DNA of 64,000 nt from Ceriagrion tenellum (lineage: Eukaryota > Arthropoda > Insecta > Odonata > Coenagrionidae): positions 99,582,848 through 99,646,847 of the forward strand of contig OY720643.1 in NCBI GenBank assembly GCA_963169105.1, given 5' to 3'. The notes under the pieces were generated by a model. The model was given only the letters and a program-made list of their open reading frames with translations. It had not been told where the DNA came from and ran no database searches. Shown in pieces: positions 1 through 11,638 of the stretch; the first letter of the stretch is position 1; every line of letters starts with the position of its first letter. A program made the translations under genes and the position numbers.

Positions 1-481
1 AGGAGAATGCCACAGACTTCTCCGGCGCGTCCTTAGGAGTAGCGGAGTCTTTTGGAGACTTAAGGCTCGACTTTGGTGGGTTTATCTCCACCTGGGCTTT
101 GACCACGACTATTTCCTCACCAGTCTGCTTGCAGATGCCCTTCAGCCGGCCATGGTCGTCTTCAGCTTCGTCTTCTTCGGCGCAGATCCTCCCCGCAACG
201 CCGCAGCAACTGTTGCTCCTCTGGGGCTTTCTACCACTACCTCCACCCCCAGCTTCCCTCTGCTTCCACTCACTGTACGGGAGGACTGCGTCGACCAGAT
301 CGGCACTGTCGAAGGCCGGGTTGGAAACGCACTGGTCGGTTACATGGGCTAGGCTGATGCCGGACGTCTGTAGAGACAGGCTCTTCTTTGCCAAGGCCAC
401 AGCGAGCTCCTCATCTGTCAATGGGTTGGCGTCTATGTACGTCTCGCCCGTCCCCGGGTCGCTTCCCTGCTTTTTAAACGT
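1..481 (-). CDS. Receptor exon J: cytoplasmic tail, cut by window edge
   Basis: Partial residues 950-1109 and onward. Acceptor TTTTGTCCGCAG, phase 0. The frame stays open from 481 to position 1 with no stop, so the exon and the protein continue outside the window. It opens TFKKQGSDPGTGETYIDANP, then LTDEELAVALAKKSLSLQTS, a Gly-rich stretch, a CC-containing segment (SNSCCGVAGRICAEEDEAED) and a Lys/Pro/Ser-rich end (SLKSPKDSATPKDAPEKS). The composition fits a disordered signalling tail with many possible phosphorylation sites. Whether a PDZ-binding motif ends the protein cannot be seen. The plus-strand ORFs here are shadows of high-GC coding DNA. Confidence 0.82.
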
Positions 482-2035
482 CTGCGGACAAAAGAGAATG
501 TAATACAGACGTGTCGCCCACGAATAAATTAGGACACGCAAAAGAGCACCATAGCAATTGCGAGCACCATAAAAAATGATTAGGACTTGATAGATAAAAA
601 GTATACCACATCAGTATAGTTCAAATTCACTCAATTCCTTTGAACAGTTCACCAGCCTCGAGATAACTCATATTTATGCACAAGACATAACCATATGGCG
701 ATCTTTTAAACGCCGAGATGAAAATATAAGAAATTCTGTAGACTATAACGTAAATACAGCTAGAAGGCTGATAAACATGTTCATCAATGGAATGTATGAC
801 TTTCAAACAGCTTTTACTGGCGTCAGTTGTTTGCAGTAACCTACCACTTCCACACTAAATACGGAAGTTTCAGGAGCGATAAAGGAATATATTTACGGTA
901 GCTTATTCTTCCTACCATATCGATTGGTTTTAAAGAAATTACATAGAAATTCTCGTAAAATTGTAGTTTTGTGCAAATGTACCAGAGAAGGTTACCAAAT
1001 GATATTTTAAGATAAGACAGATCGTTACATTAATGTAGGAAACACGGACAATTTACCAAGCTTTACCAAAGGTCTTTGCAACATCTATTAAGAACCTAAT
1101 GAGCTAATTGGTTCCTGTAAAATCAAATGGCCCCTTCTTAATTCAGCAAAAAACAGGCAAAGAGAATTAAGGACACAAAACCATTGACTGTAGAATACAT
1201 AATCAATTATACTACTCTACGCTATTTTGAATGGTACGGCATTTGTACGTGATACGTGGAAGACGTGGTACACCGTGAAAAATGGAAGTAGTTCCTGGTA
1301 ATTACCAACATTAATATTGTATCACATAGAATACACAAGGAAAGTGAAATACTGAGGGCAAAAAAGAAGAACATTTGTAGGCAGGTGATTTCTTTCTAGG
1401 TGCCTGCAGTTGCTTTACCAATGAAACATTCTTTTAAAGGTAATAGGGACGAATGTCTATCGTCTCAGGTTGTAAAACTATATATACAGGGTGCCATGAA
1501 AATTCGCGGGTCTATTTTGTAGGAAATAAGATAGAGAATTTAACAAGTTGCCGACTAAATTCCGTGGATAAAAGACTTAAATGATGAATGGGAAAAACCT
1601 GATCATGAACTCAAAAATAAAGAAACTTATAGGTAAACACCGATAAACATAATATAACTATGTCCACTTAAGTAACGATGCACAAAATTGCCAATAAAAC
1701 ATGAAAAAGAAAAAATCTGCAAGAATTGTACAATTATTCAAACAAATAGTAAACTAAGCTCTCCATACTTCGAAGCTCGAAATACTGGGTCCGCTAACTA
1801 GAGGGTGACAACAGTTTCAAGAGTTACTTCAGTCAAGACGATGGCAGTATACCAGCGAAATTGCTGCCACCATCCATACAACGGACGCGAGAGAAGACCT
1901 GACAATTGAAGAGATTTACCAAAAACTCCATGGAAACCTACAAACGAATATTGGAAAAAGCAAAGAATCAATGTATTTTTTTGGTCGGGTTTTTTTAAAG
2001 TCTTTTTTCAATTATCCCCGAACGCGAATCCGTAC
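482..2035 (-). other. Receptor intron (between exons I and J)
   Basis: AT-rich, with no ORF of note on either strand. One decayed copy of a dispersed repeat lies at about 1800-1960. Nothing else is recognised. Confidence 0.6.
1800..1960 (+). repeat. Dispersed repeat family 1, copy a (decayed)
   Basis: Shares the ordered words AAGACGATGGCAG, ACCAGCGAAATTGCTG, CAACGGACGCG and a GAAGAGAT-like end with copies at about 9460-9600 and 41885-42010, all in the same orientation. No coding potential. It is probably a fragment of a non-autonomous transposon or the untranslated part of a larger one; no ends can be defined. Confidence 0.5.
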
Positions 2036-2298
2036 CTTGATCTCCTGCTTCATGGCGTCCATTCCCCTCATCACGACCCCTTGCGTTCCGATATCCAAAC
2101 CCCTAAGTTCCAAACCGCTCTTATTGCCAATCTCCCGCATCCCTTCCGTCACGGAAAACAAAACAGTGTCGGTGCTCGCGCCGTCGCCCCCTCCCCTCTG
2201 CCCCCACTCCCTCAACCCACCCCTCCCATCCCTCACCTTCTTCCGGAGGGAGCCGTGGTAACTCGAATCCTCGTTGCCAAGGTCCGGTTTCAGGGACA
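2036..2298 (-). CDS. Receptor exon I: cytoplasmic tail
   Basis: Partial residues 862-949. Acceptor CTTCCATCTACAG, donor GTACGG. It joins exon H through a split Leu codon (C/TG) and exon J in phase 0. The start, SLKPDLGNEDSSYHGSLRKK, has the polar, Ser-rich look of a receptor tail; the rest is Gly-rich (LREWGQRGGGDGASTDTVLF), then mixed (TEGMREIGNKSGLELRGLDI, MKQEIK). No catalytic or known binding motif is visible. The longer open frame around it (to about 2380) includes intron sequence, so I keep only the part between splice sites. It could be alternatively spliced, since skipping it would change frame (263 bases). Confidence 0.72.
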
Positions 2299-4439
2299 CT
2301 GTAGATGGAAGAGAACAAAAAAGAAAAGAAAGCAGCGGTTCAGACGACAATCCAACAATTGATCGTGAACGGTGGGTCACATCACCATTTTTCTACGAAG
2401 AAAATTGTAGAAAAAACATGCAATGATATCGATTCCATCAAAAAACACATGATCCTGATGAAAAACTGGAAGCTTGAATCAGTGAAGTGGCCAGGATAAG
2501 GGGATGCGTACATTAGCCCCATCGAAAGTTTGAAACCTTATTTAAAATAACAAAAGAGGAAAACCTTATTTGGTTACAAGCAAAAATATTGATTTGAATA
2601 ATATTTCCCTCTTACTATGTAGCTTTTTTCCATTAATATGTCTGTAATTTTTTAACAGAAAAAAACCGCTGTTGTTTTACGTTTCCAGAAATTTGCGCGG
2701 CAGATATCTTCATAAATTTCTGTGGTCGAAATTTCACGCTTAATTGCCTATGAACACTAGCCGCCCGCACCACTATACAACAATTTCCCCTGTACATCTG
2801 GCACTTTCACAACTGGGAATATATTGTATAAAAAGCTTAAGACTGCAATTTGTAGAATTCAGGTAAATTTTGAAAAAAAAAACTTTACATTCCCACACAA
2901 CAGATTTATTGATCGACCGCGTTTTTAAATTATAGTGTCATTTTTAATACAAGGTAGTCCCATTTTCAAGGAACTATAAACCTATCGTGTGAGAGCACAA
3001 AGTATTTTTCACACAGGGATAGAATAGCATACACTGGAATATATATTAAGTGGTTACAAGGAAAAATATGGCCAATATTGGGGAGACATGGCCAGGCATA
3101 GCAAGAAAAGAAAGCTACCGAAGAGAAGTGGGATGAAAATTCTGATTAAAAATAAAGGATAAAACGTTATATGGGAGAGAAAGAAAGGAAAATATAAGAA
3201 AAACGTACTAATTTTGAAAGCATTATGAAGCAAAACTTAAAACAAAGCACGAATAGAATGATCACATAAATTGCATCCACTGAGAAACAGTATTAAAAGT
3301 AGCCTGAGATATATAACCGGTCGGAAAAAAGAGAATGATAACCTTACCGTCGATCAAGTATGAATGGCGCAGAAAGAACAGGCAATCTGTCTACCACATA
3401 GAAGGAAGAAGAGGATAAAGGAAGAAGATTCCCATTAATCAAAGGAAGAAAAGGTGATACTATGCGGTAAGATAGCACAGAAAAATATTGAAGCCATAAA
3501 AATGTATGTAAATTCAGCCATATCGAATGGATCACTAGTACATTAAAACACGAAAACGGTTATCATGGATAGCAATGTTGTTCTTGTATTGGACAGGAAA
3601 GCCGTACGTCAACAGTTCTTTCTCCGGTCCCGGAAATCTACAAGCATTAACGATAACATCGTCAAAATCATTTCCCTATCACATTCCAGCCATTAAAGCA
3701 AATAGATTTTCAACAATACGCAAACTTCGGACCCCTCAGTCAATCAGGATCCCCTGGATTAGAGAAAGCCTTTTGTAATGCGGCCCATTAGCACCATATG
3801 TTGCGGTCAAAGAACTGTATTATCGGACCTAAAGAAGTGGAATGGAATTCCGGCGATACGGTAGTTAATCAAGACTAATTAACGCAGAAATAACACGAAA
3901 ATGACTGAGTCAATGAAAAAATACTGTTTCTCATAAACCAGAGTTCGCTAATGGCTGCTATCTAAGTATTTAACCTTTCATTTGTGTGCTTATACAAAAA
4001 GTGGTAGCAACAAAAGGGTGGTCGATGTTTATTTCTTTGAAGAGCAACACTTATGTAAACATTTATCTTAAAATGTACTCGGTTACGAAGAATAATTAAA
4101 CCTCATTACAATGAGAGAACGAAGAAAAATTTTGCGATGCGTCTGAGAGCGATTTAGCTCGATGTGCAGCGTAAATCATAATTTGTAAACGAATAGATAC
4201 CCTAAACCAAAGGATTCAGTCAATAGAATAACACTTCCGACGGAAATAAATGTAGCACTTTAGGTCGTTAGGTAGTTGAATATGAACTCCAAACGTGGGA
4301 GGATAATTAATAATAGAGAGAAACGTTAGCATTCCACCAAATTATTCTGTCTAAACCTGAACTCAAACAATGGTTTCACACAAACATCTTTCCGAGGAAA
4401 GATTTGAGAAAAGACTTATGGAATCCCACATTTAAGGGT

Positions 4440-4715
4440 CATGAACGACTACAGCACGATAGAAAGGAGAACGGAAAATGATGAAGCATGGTTTTGGTGG
4501 AAACTATTATACAGTGGTACATTGCAAATAGATAGAGGATGTAACTGAAGTAAATACCATTAGACGAAGAATGTGACGACGGTATTTTTAGCACCGCACA
4601 GAAAGAAGAAGAGAAGGAAATCGGAGATTCACGGAATAATGAGAAACATAGCAGTAATTTACGATCGAATTATGGGAGGTTATATTTTAGCTGATAAAGA
4701 GAAATGGCAAATAAA
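4440..4715 (+). mobile_element. LINE reverse-transcriptase 3' relic, heavily decayed
   Basis: Read across frames on the plus strand, the translation gives NDEAWFWWKLLYSGT and then HRKKKRRKSEIHGIMRNIAV followed by YDRIMGGYI. In non-LTR retrotransposons the region after the polymerase typically reads FEMWxWRRMLRISWTD, then RRRKxxxxGHIMR and IMEGKIEG. The order and spacing match, but stops and frameshifts abound, so the copy is dead. Confidence 0.45.
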
Positions 4716-5064
4716 GGAGACATCTCATGTTTCTCTTCTGGGTTCCCCTACCGTTGGCATGTGTATTCACGACAAAAATATCACAAGACATGCTCCTCAT
4801 CCTAGTACCCTCCTTGTGCTAGAGTCGTCGGGTCACTCTTGATCTGAAGACTCCAGCACAACACCTGGTGAGGCTGTCATCAAAAAGACACATGCTAACG
4901 CGGAGGAGTACGCGACAGTCCAACATAAGAAGACTTCGAAGGGAAAAGGACCGTGGAAACCTCAGAAGCAGAATATAGAAAACTTTTGCATAAGTATGTA
5001 TATAAATTACCACACGACACACGTGTTACAGTCACATACGACGTATGACGGACAAAATATTACC

Positions 5065-5192
5065 TAAGAAAATCTTAACATGGAATCGACAAGGTAGAAA
5101 AATAAGACGATGGTCCAGAATAAATTGGACAGACGGGATAGAAAAGGCAATAAGAAAACAGCAGTTACTAGTGAGCCTGTAGAAGAACAGAG
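5065..5192 (+). mobile_element. LINE relic, C-terminal piece
   Basis: One frame reads ILTWNRQGRKIRRWSRINWT followed by DGIEKAIRKQQL, which resembles the C-terminal block of endonuclease/reverse-transcriptase LINE proteins, where W-x-x-x-G-R-R-x-R-G-R-P-x-x-x-W-x-D is usual. It sits about 250 bases downstream of exon H, inside the intron, and has no intact ORF around it. Confidence 0.4.
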
Positions 5193-5439
5193 AGCAATGG
5201 CGGTTAGGCATCGGGTAACGTCGTACAACTATAAAAAAAAGACAGATTTTTATGCCTTTAAAATTACCCAGCAATGCAACCACACCTACAGAGACACAGA
5301 AATAGAGATGGATGCACACGGATATCCGTGCATGCGTGAGACGATGTTGGTGCGCACACACACATATTTTTACAGCGGACACCAGCAGGCATTTTTGCGC
5401 GTGCGGTGCGACTGCCTACGGACACGGATCACTACTAAC

Positions 5440-5668
5440 GTGTGAGAGGGCTGTCGAGGGAGTCGGAACTGTCGCTGTCTTCGTCGTCGTCTTCATCATC
5501 CTCGTCATCTTCCTCGTCGTCCTCGTCGTTGTCCTCAGGGCCGCCGCAACGCAGCCTCCGCGACCCCCTCTTGCCACGCACCCTCTTCCTCCGGCCGCCC
5601 CTGAACAGCCGACAGAGGCCCAGGGGCGCCTCGCTCCTCACCACGTAGCATACGAAGATCACCACTCC
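5440..5668 (-). CDS. Receptor exon H: end of TM7, basic juxtamembrane region, acidic block
   Basis: Partial residues 786-862. Acceptor TTTCCCACAG, phase 0; donor GTTAGT, phase 1. GVVIFVCYVVRSEAPLGLCR completes TM7 (family pattern G-x-x-I-F) and enters the membrane-proximal helix. A basic stretch (about 808-826, rich in Arg and Lys) is followed by an almost pure Asp/Glu run (830-850) and SDSSDSLDSPLT. An acidic, Ser-rich patch in the tail is also seen in vertebrate CELSR proteins, which supports but does not prove that affinity. At DNA level the acidic run is an impure trinucleotide repeat at about 5475-5540, prone to length change. The in-frame TAG two bases into the intron confirms the need for splicing, unless a short isoform ends there. 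Confidence 0.85.
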
Positions 5669-8238
5669 CTGTGGGAAAGTAATAAAAGCATGGCGATTGA
5701 AAGAGTCGCCGTATAAGGACATGGTCGCACAGATAATTTTGGTAATTTCCAATGAAGTTTTAACAGTCAATTTTCGATTAATTTCCGGTGAAAAAGAAAA
5801 CCTCGCCACGAAAAAAATCAATGGATTTGACCCCCATCGAAATTTGCCTTGAAATGAGTTAGATTGGCGATGTTACTGGCTCACACACTGGATCGGCATA
5901 TAGGAGGTTCAGGCACAAGTCTCGGTCAATTCGATATTTTCATGAAATTTTATCCCTTATAATGATAACCTGTTACTTAATATGGCTCTATCAAAAAATG
6001 AAGAAAACTTCATTTGATTCATAGTCCAGCTACAATTACTACTTATAAAAAGCCCTCTTTATGAAGTGAGCCTCGCAGTTTCACTTCTCCACGCTATTTT
6101 AATTGCAAATTAGAGCTAAAATACCTGGTTTTAAGAATCACAATTGGCTAAACATAGCAAAGAATAGCATTTTACTACATTATACAACTTAACATCTCCT
6201 GAAATTGTTAATAATATTCTATTCACATAGGGAAAAAATTAATATTTTGGCACCATAACAACTTATTTTAATTTACTATCATTTAATATCTCAAATTTAA
6301 GAAAAATCACTTTAATTCATTAGAAATGGACCTCAAATCGGCAATAGAGGCTAAAATGGAATAAAAAATATTTTGATCAAGGGATCAAATTTTATGTTCA
6401 AAGTTCTGTCTACATATCAAAAAGTAAAACTTTTCTACACGATCTTAGTTGATTAAATTAGTCTAACATGGTTGACAATACACACTTCGAATTTTCCCGC
6501 AGACAAGAAGAGACGTCTTAAATAATCTAGCTAAATGTAGCCACTTCTCGTTGGCACAAGCCTATTTCCAAAACAGTTGAAGACAGCGATTCTGAGTTTC
6601 CCAAGCTCCCTCTCACGACGAGTCGCCTTTAATTCTTCTAACCTTCTCCCACCCTTTCTCCAGCTGGCATTTCGGTCGTTAGTGGAATAATAAGCGCGCA
6701 GCCTGCGGGAAAGACGCTGATTATAACGACGGAAGAACACCCGAGCCAGTTCCTACACAAAACGCTGAGAACTAACAGCTCCAATACCGAAACAGGAAGT
6801 TAAGAATGATTTTTAACAACACGCACTTAAAAGCAGAACCAAAATGATGCTCCACTACTGTGAACAATATTCTCTGGAACAATTTACCTCATTAATATTT
6901 GCTTGGCGGAGGAAAATTCAATCTTAGGAACTGCAAAGATGTACGCGTACACGCGCTAAAGTGAAACAATAGAGACCGGTGAATCTATATACGACCAGAA
7001 AACGAAAGCGATTGGAAATAGCATAAGGTGCGACTGATTTTTTCCATAATGAGCGTCGCATATTTGTACATCTCAACAGATGAGTTGGTAAAACATGGAA
7101 ACTTAGTTGTTACGAATGCTTCCGTGGTTTTCTTGTTTATTAGCGTTTTTCGGGTTCCCCCCGCCTTGAACTATTTTGTGAAGGACCGTTTCGCCGGCAT
7201 TCCAGTCAGCTTCATCAGGTCCAAACCTAGGTAGGTTCATAAGGACCTGACGAAGCCGACTGGAATGCCGGTAAAAAAGTCGTCCACAAAAATGGTGCAA
7301 CGCGGGGAAAACCCGAAAAATACCAATAAACATGGAACCTTAGGTTAAGATATACGTTCATTTACAACGCATCGAAATAAGTACACCTAAAAACGGAGGT
7401 GTATGCATACCAACCAAAATCTGTTCTCAACATTACCATTTTCTCAAACTTTCATCGAAACGAATGTGGTAAAAGTGACGAATAAACTGAAAATGTATCT
7501 TTAACTTTCAAGCATAGGAAAACTATGTGATAAAACCAGCCTATATTGTAGTTGAAACGAGTCAGTTTATATTGAGTTTGAGCTCGCTAATTAAAGGCAA
7601 GTTTAAATGAATACCCACGCCACAAATAATCGCAGCTGTAGCGAGAGTATGCATTTCCCATATTTAGGAAATCATTAAATTAAAATGACATAATCGAATT
7701 ATGATATAAACTAGCATATATTGCCGTTAAAACGAATAAATTCAATTTTAATCTTCGCTCAATAATTTACGGAATAATGTTTAGTAAATCATAGTATCAT
7801 AAGAAAAAAATATAGAACTAGAAGGCAAAATAAAATTGTTTATTTTTATCCGTCAAAATATTAAAATATCCATATTGAAAGGATCAACTCCGAAGTAAAT
7901 ATGCTAACATATGGCACTAGTACGCAAAAGATGAATTTTCTAGATAGATTTTCTGGATATAGATATCACCAAACCTCATGGCAACCATTCACAGTTAACG
8001 AAAAATAAATATTCATTATATACATAAATAGTAAAAAGTATTGGTCAGATGTTTCGCTCAAATTCAATAATTCCTATGGTGATTTTTCTGGAAGAACAGG
8101 AATCATTTTCTAACGCTTGCACGCCATGCACTATCATCTTTAATCTCGCTCTCTGAAATTAGTGAAACTTGGGTTTTATCAAATATTAATGCGGAATACA
8201 AAGTAGAAAATATACACCAGACGACAAGTAATACTTAC
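5669..8238 (-). other. Receptor intron (between exons G and H)
   Basis: AT-rich intron containing the fold-back element at 7120-7338. Nothing else is recognised; the ORF at 6531-6740 on the minus strand has no family resemblance. Confidence 0.6.
7120..7338. mobile_element. Fold-back (hairpin) element
   Basis: Two arms of about 100 bases are inverted copies of each other around a short centre near 7225-7240. The inner arms contain GGCATTCCAGTCAGCTTCAT facing ATGAAGC-like GACGAAGCCGACTGGAATGC, and the outer arms contain TTTTTCGGGTT facing AACCCGAAAAA. The arms differ at scattered positions, so the element is old. The two ORFs in it are the two faces of the hairpin. Confidence 0.75.
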
Positions 8239-8371
8239 GAGCAAAGCACTGGATATGCTAAAGAAGTAATGGGTCACCACGTCATCCGGAATGTTTATGT
8301 AGAACACTGACGCAGTCTCCATGACGACCATTGAAGAAAAAATCGCAGCGGCCCTCCTCAAGAAAGCGACT
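8239..8371 (-). CDS. Receptor exon G: TM6 and first half of TM7
   Basis: Partial residues 741-785. It is a short exon, 133 bases, with acceptor CTTTTCAG and the strong donor GTAAGT. The product is VAFLRRAAAIFSSMVVMETA followed by SVFYINIPDDVVTHYFFSIS and SALL. TM6 is about 748-767, loop 3 is the short NIPDD, and TM7 begins at about 772. The pattern F-x-N-x-x-x-x-V-x-x-Y-x-F near the TM6/TM7 border resembles both CELSR and latrophilin. The family TM6 Leu-Gly-x-Thr-Trp motif is absent. Phase agrees with both neighbours: AG/A from exon F and phase 0 into exon H. Here the ORF is hidden unless splicing is considered, because the reading frame runs straight into intron sequence. Confidence 0.82.
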
Positions 8372-9439
8372 CTGAAAAGTTTTAGGCATAAATATTAATG
8401 CATGCATATAAATATGGCGGCAAGAAGAAAGTAAAACTTAATCATACACTCTAAAGATGAGATTTCAAGAAGTTGCGAACGAGGAAACTATGAAAGAGCT
8501 CCACCGCCAAGGGTGAAATCAAGCTCCGGTTAGTTTGGAACGTGAATAATGGGAAAAAGTTTCCCTCTCGTACTCCGCAACAGTAGAAGCCCCTGGGTTT
8601 TCAGGGTACCAAGCATGAAACTATATATAAAGAGATGAAAGCTGGAGAGAAATATATGAATACGATGACAGATAAAATCCACTCCAAAGTGGAATTTGAA
8701 GGGGTAAGCATAAGGTTCTGCAAGCACCATTTTAAACCGTCGTAATAATAGAATCAACTAACAACATTAAGAATAATTTGCTTTCATGAGGGGAACACAT
8801 TATGAGACTACTAAAAATGCGTAAAAACTGATGCAACTAACAATCTGGAAAGAGTATCAATAAATATAATTGGGGAGCATTGCTATATACGGCTAGGGGG
8901 TAGAGACGAGTGGAAAAAGATACTAGAATATGGATAGAACCAGTCGTTGGTCCTTATACTGTGCATACAAAGTAGACTATGAAATAGCGCAAATTGAAAT
9001 TAGAAAACATATTTCAGTAACCAAGATTGTTGGATTATTATTCAACCATTCAAATGCTAGATCTTCCATAGTGTTTTCTCCACTTTAAAACGAATTCGGC
9101 GGAAATTTGCTCAAATTTCCTGTTAGAATTCCAAAAGTACTGAACGTGTTCTAGTCCTCACCAGATTAAGTCACTCTTCGCAAGCTTACAACCTATCTCA
9201 TGCCAGCGGATACCGTGTCGTTTGATGGTTACTTCACGATCGCCACGATAATTATCTTATGCGAAAATAACATTATCCCATGAATCCAAGCGCTGTGTAG
9301 TGGATATCCGTCCTCTCTATTGAAATTATTCGGTTCCTTCATGATTTCTATTGCCTCTCGTCTCTCGTAAAAAAGGGTGGTTCGACCTTCAGCCAATCAC
9401 AGAGCATCACTAAGAAAAACGCGGGAAAACGACGATATA

Positions 9440-9660
9440 TAAGGACAGCCAATATGCTTCACGACACTTCGACCTGAAGACGCTGGCAGGACTACCAGCG
9501 AAACTGTTGTCCCACAAACAACTGACGCGGAAATCCCGGAAAACATGGAGAGATCTACATTCCAGCTCCGCGGAAATCTCGGGCGTTCAACCTGATTAGA
9601 GGCTCCGTAACAGGTGACGCACAGTGGGCTGAAATCGTAAAATGCTTGCCAAAATTCCAA
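9440..9660 (+). repeat. Dispersed repeat family 1, copy b (best preserved)
   Basis: Contains CTTCGACCTGAAGACGCTGG, ACTACCAGCGAAACTGTTGT, CAACTGACGCGGAAATCCCG and AACATGGAGAGATC, words shared in order with the copies at about 1800 and 41885. The minus-strand ORF overlapping it has no family match. A non-autonomous element is likely; the ends are not visible. Confidence 0.55.
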
Positions 9661-10811
9661 AAATGGATTATTTCACTCTGAAAGCTGAAATCTGGCTTGA
9701 TGACTCTTCACCTATTAGTGCATGTGATATGTGTTTTCATTTTTAATGATTCTACTGAATTGAGTCGGGCTTAAATAAAACATGAAAAAAAACGCCGGAA
9801 TTGCGATGCCGCTGAAAATCTACGAGATGTATAGATTATATAACAAAATTATAGCAGCTTTACGGAATAAAAGGTTATTTTACTTCATAGAAAAACATTT
9901 ATCTTCGACGTTTCGTAACTGAAAATGATAAACGGGAATATTTCCTCTGTTAATTGGACGAAATGACCAAATTCCCTGTTATAAACCAATTTTCTCCCTG
10001 TAGGTAGAAAAATAGTGAAGATGTGCCCAAAAAAACCTTAAGTACCTCATATCAAAAGGTTCATCAATAATTCAGGGGTCAAAAGTCGTTGAGAAAATTT
10101 GCGACCGTCAGTGAAGACGATAAAGAACTAGATTTTTCAATCGCACGGTGGAGACCAGCCTTGCTCAACAACTGAGAAAGGGAATACAGTGACGCGGCAA
10201 GTATTATCACACGCTACAGACCCATGAACTTACTAAGGATGATTTTCTTAGTGTATATATTGTAAAGGACCGCCGAGGGTGCTATAATAGTGGTTAAAAG
10301 AGAATCTATTCTCTTTCACGTCGTCTTACTTCGGATGCTTTCAAGGAGATATCTCGTATTAAATTTTAAGTCTGTGGACGGATACGTTTAGATTCTGTGG
10401 GAAGCATGCAGAGTCTTTTGATCATGCCCACTTTCTCCCGGAGGCAACCGCCAAAAACCGGAGTCGTATAACTATTCCCTGCCCCGCCCAAAAATCCTTC
10501 CACCCGTACCACCTTGTTTCGCAAAACGGACGGTTTATGACACCGCGGGACCGTTTCAGAAACACCCGAAGACGCTTTCATGGAAACGAGCTCTCATTGT
10601 CAACACGATTCTAATGTTTATTGATTGAGTAAATATGTCGTTACATTGATACAAATAAATCATAAATACCAGATTTAATAGCAATATAATTATTCTGAGC
10701 TACTTAAATGTCTTCTTCAACACTAATTACTTCTCTTTGCTATAGCTCGTTATTAAGGCCGCTTAAAACGGTGCATTCTGTAATTTTTTTACTCACAAAA
10801 CTTTTACAATA

Positions 10812-10943
10812 CCACATATATAAATATAAAGCAGACACGACGCGTTACGTCATCGACGAGTTTCGACGAATGACGTCATCATCACCTGATCACCCGATCA
10901 TTCGTCGAAACCCGGGTCGTGTCTGTTTTATTTATTTCCGTGG
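10812..10943. mobile_element. Fold-back (hairpin) element
   Basis: Inverted arms: AGCAGACACGAC on the left against GTCGTGTCTG on the right, and TTTCGACGAATGA against TCATTCGTCGAAA in the core. The arms are joined by about 25 bases containing ATCACCTGATCACCCGATC. The outer A/T-rich flanks (CCACATATATAAATA, facing TTTATTTCCGTGG) also pair. No coding content. Confidence 0.7.
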
Positions 10944-11316
10944 TAGTGTAAAGGTTTTGTGAATTAAATAAAATTTTAAACCACGGAATACCACCAATTT
11001 ACAAAAGACGAAATTAATCATTGGTGCATTTTACTCTTTATTGTACAAACAAATGCATGAACTTCTTCCTGTGCAAAATTGTTAGCGGAAAATTGTATGA
11101 TTGTCTGAATGACTGAACGGGAAATAGAACGAGCTCGAGTTTCATTCATTTGCTTGTACATTCTATGACACATTCGTGGGTACAATATAATATAACGTGT
11201 AAAGCTGCCTTTAGAATGTCGCTAACTTCCTTCCGACGACATTCTGCGCCAGTTCAGGCGTCAGAGATGTCGGCGGGTAAACAGGAGCAATAGACTGCCG
11301 CGACCAACGTTCTTAC

Positions 11317-11638
11317 CTCCTCCTGATGATCCGAACGTCTCCCCTTGCCTTCACGTTCTCTAGTCGCGTGGCGATGGACCCGTTGGCATCTTCGCCTCCG
11401 CCCCCGGTCAGCGTGAGGCCGTTGGGGTTGCGCGTGGGGGCCGTGATAAGGATGAGAAGGTTGCGCAGGCGACGGAGGAGTGAGGCACAGAGGAAGGCGA
11501 AGAGCAACGAGATGAGGCTCGCTGAGGCGAGGAACACGTTGAAGAGCGAGGACCCCAGGGCCAGCCACCAAGAGGGAAGGTCCCATCCTGAAGCGTGGTG
11601 CGACAGGTGAGTCGCCAGGACGGCCAACACAGGGAGAC
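11317..11638 (-). CDS. Receptor exon F: end of TM4, extracellular loop 2, TM5, intracellular loop 3
   Basis: Partial residues 634-741. Acceptor CGGAAACAG, donor GTAAGA, phases 1 in and 2 out. The exon completes TM4 (GLPVLAVLATHL), then gives loop 2 (SHHASGWDLPSWW) and TM5 at about 658-690 (LGSSLFNVFLASASLISLLF and on to FLCASLLRR). Family B2 receptors nearly always have Cys-Trp in loop 2; here Trp is present but no Cys, so the usual bond to TM3 cannot form. Intracellular loop 3 (691-745) is basic, with a Gly-rich segment and a glycosylation-like NGS that would be cytoplasmic and so probably unused. The start is fixed by joining to exon E through a split Gly codon (G/GT). Confidence 0.84.

Larger units (their letters stand above)
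2299..5439 (-). other. Receptor intron (between exons H and I)
   Basis: Apart from the retrotransposon relics listed at 4440-4715 and 5065-5192, this is AT-rich DNA without recognisable genes. The plus-strand frames at 5110-5445 and 5312-5716 pass through relic and exon sequence and have no coding support. Confidence 0.6.
8372..11316 (-). other. Receptor intron (between exons F and G)
   Basis: AT-rich intron. It holds dispersed repeat family 1 copy b at about 9440-9660 and a fold-back element at 10812-10943. No gene is supported elsewhere in it. Confidence 0.6.

Noticed and set aside
2012..2380. A 122-codon minus-strand ORF as a small gene of its own
   Set aside because: Good splice sites lie inside it (2298 and 2036) and their phases fit exons H and J, so it is better explained as an internal exon with intron at both sides.
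8239..8371. Assigning the receptor firmly to Flamingo (stan) or latrophilin (Cirl)
   Set aside because: TM6-TM7 and the pre-GPS strand share features with both, the usual strong conservation of either is lacking, and the diagnostic ectodomain is not in view.
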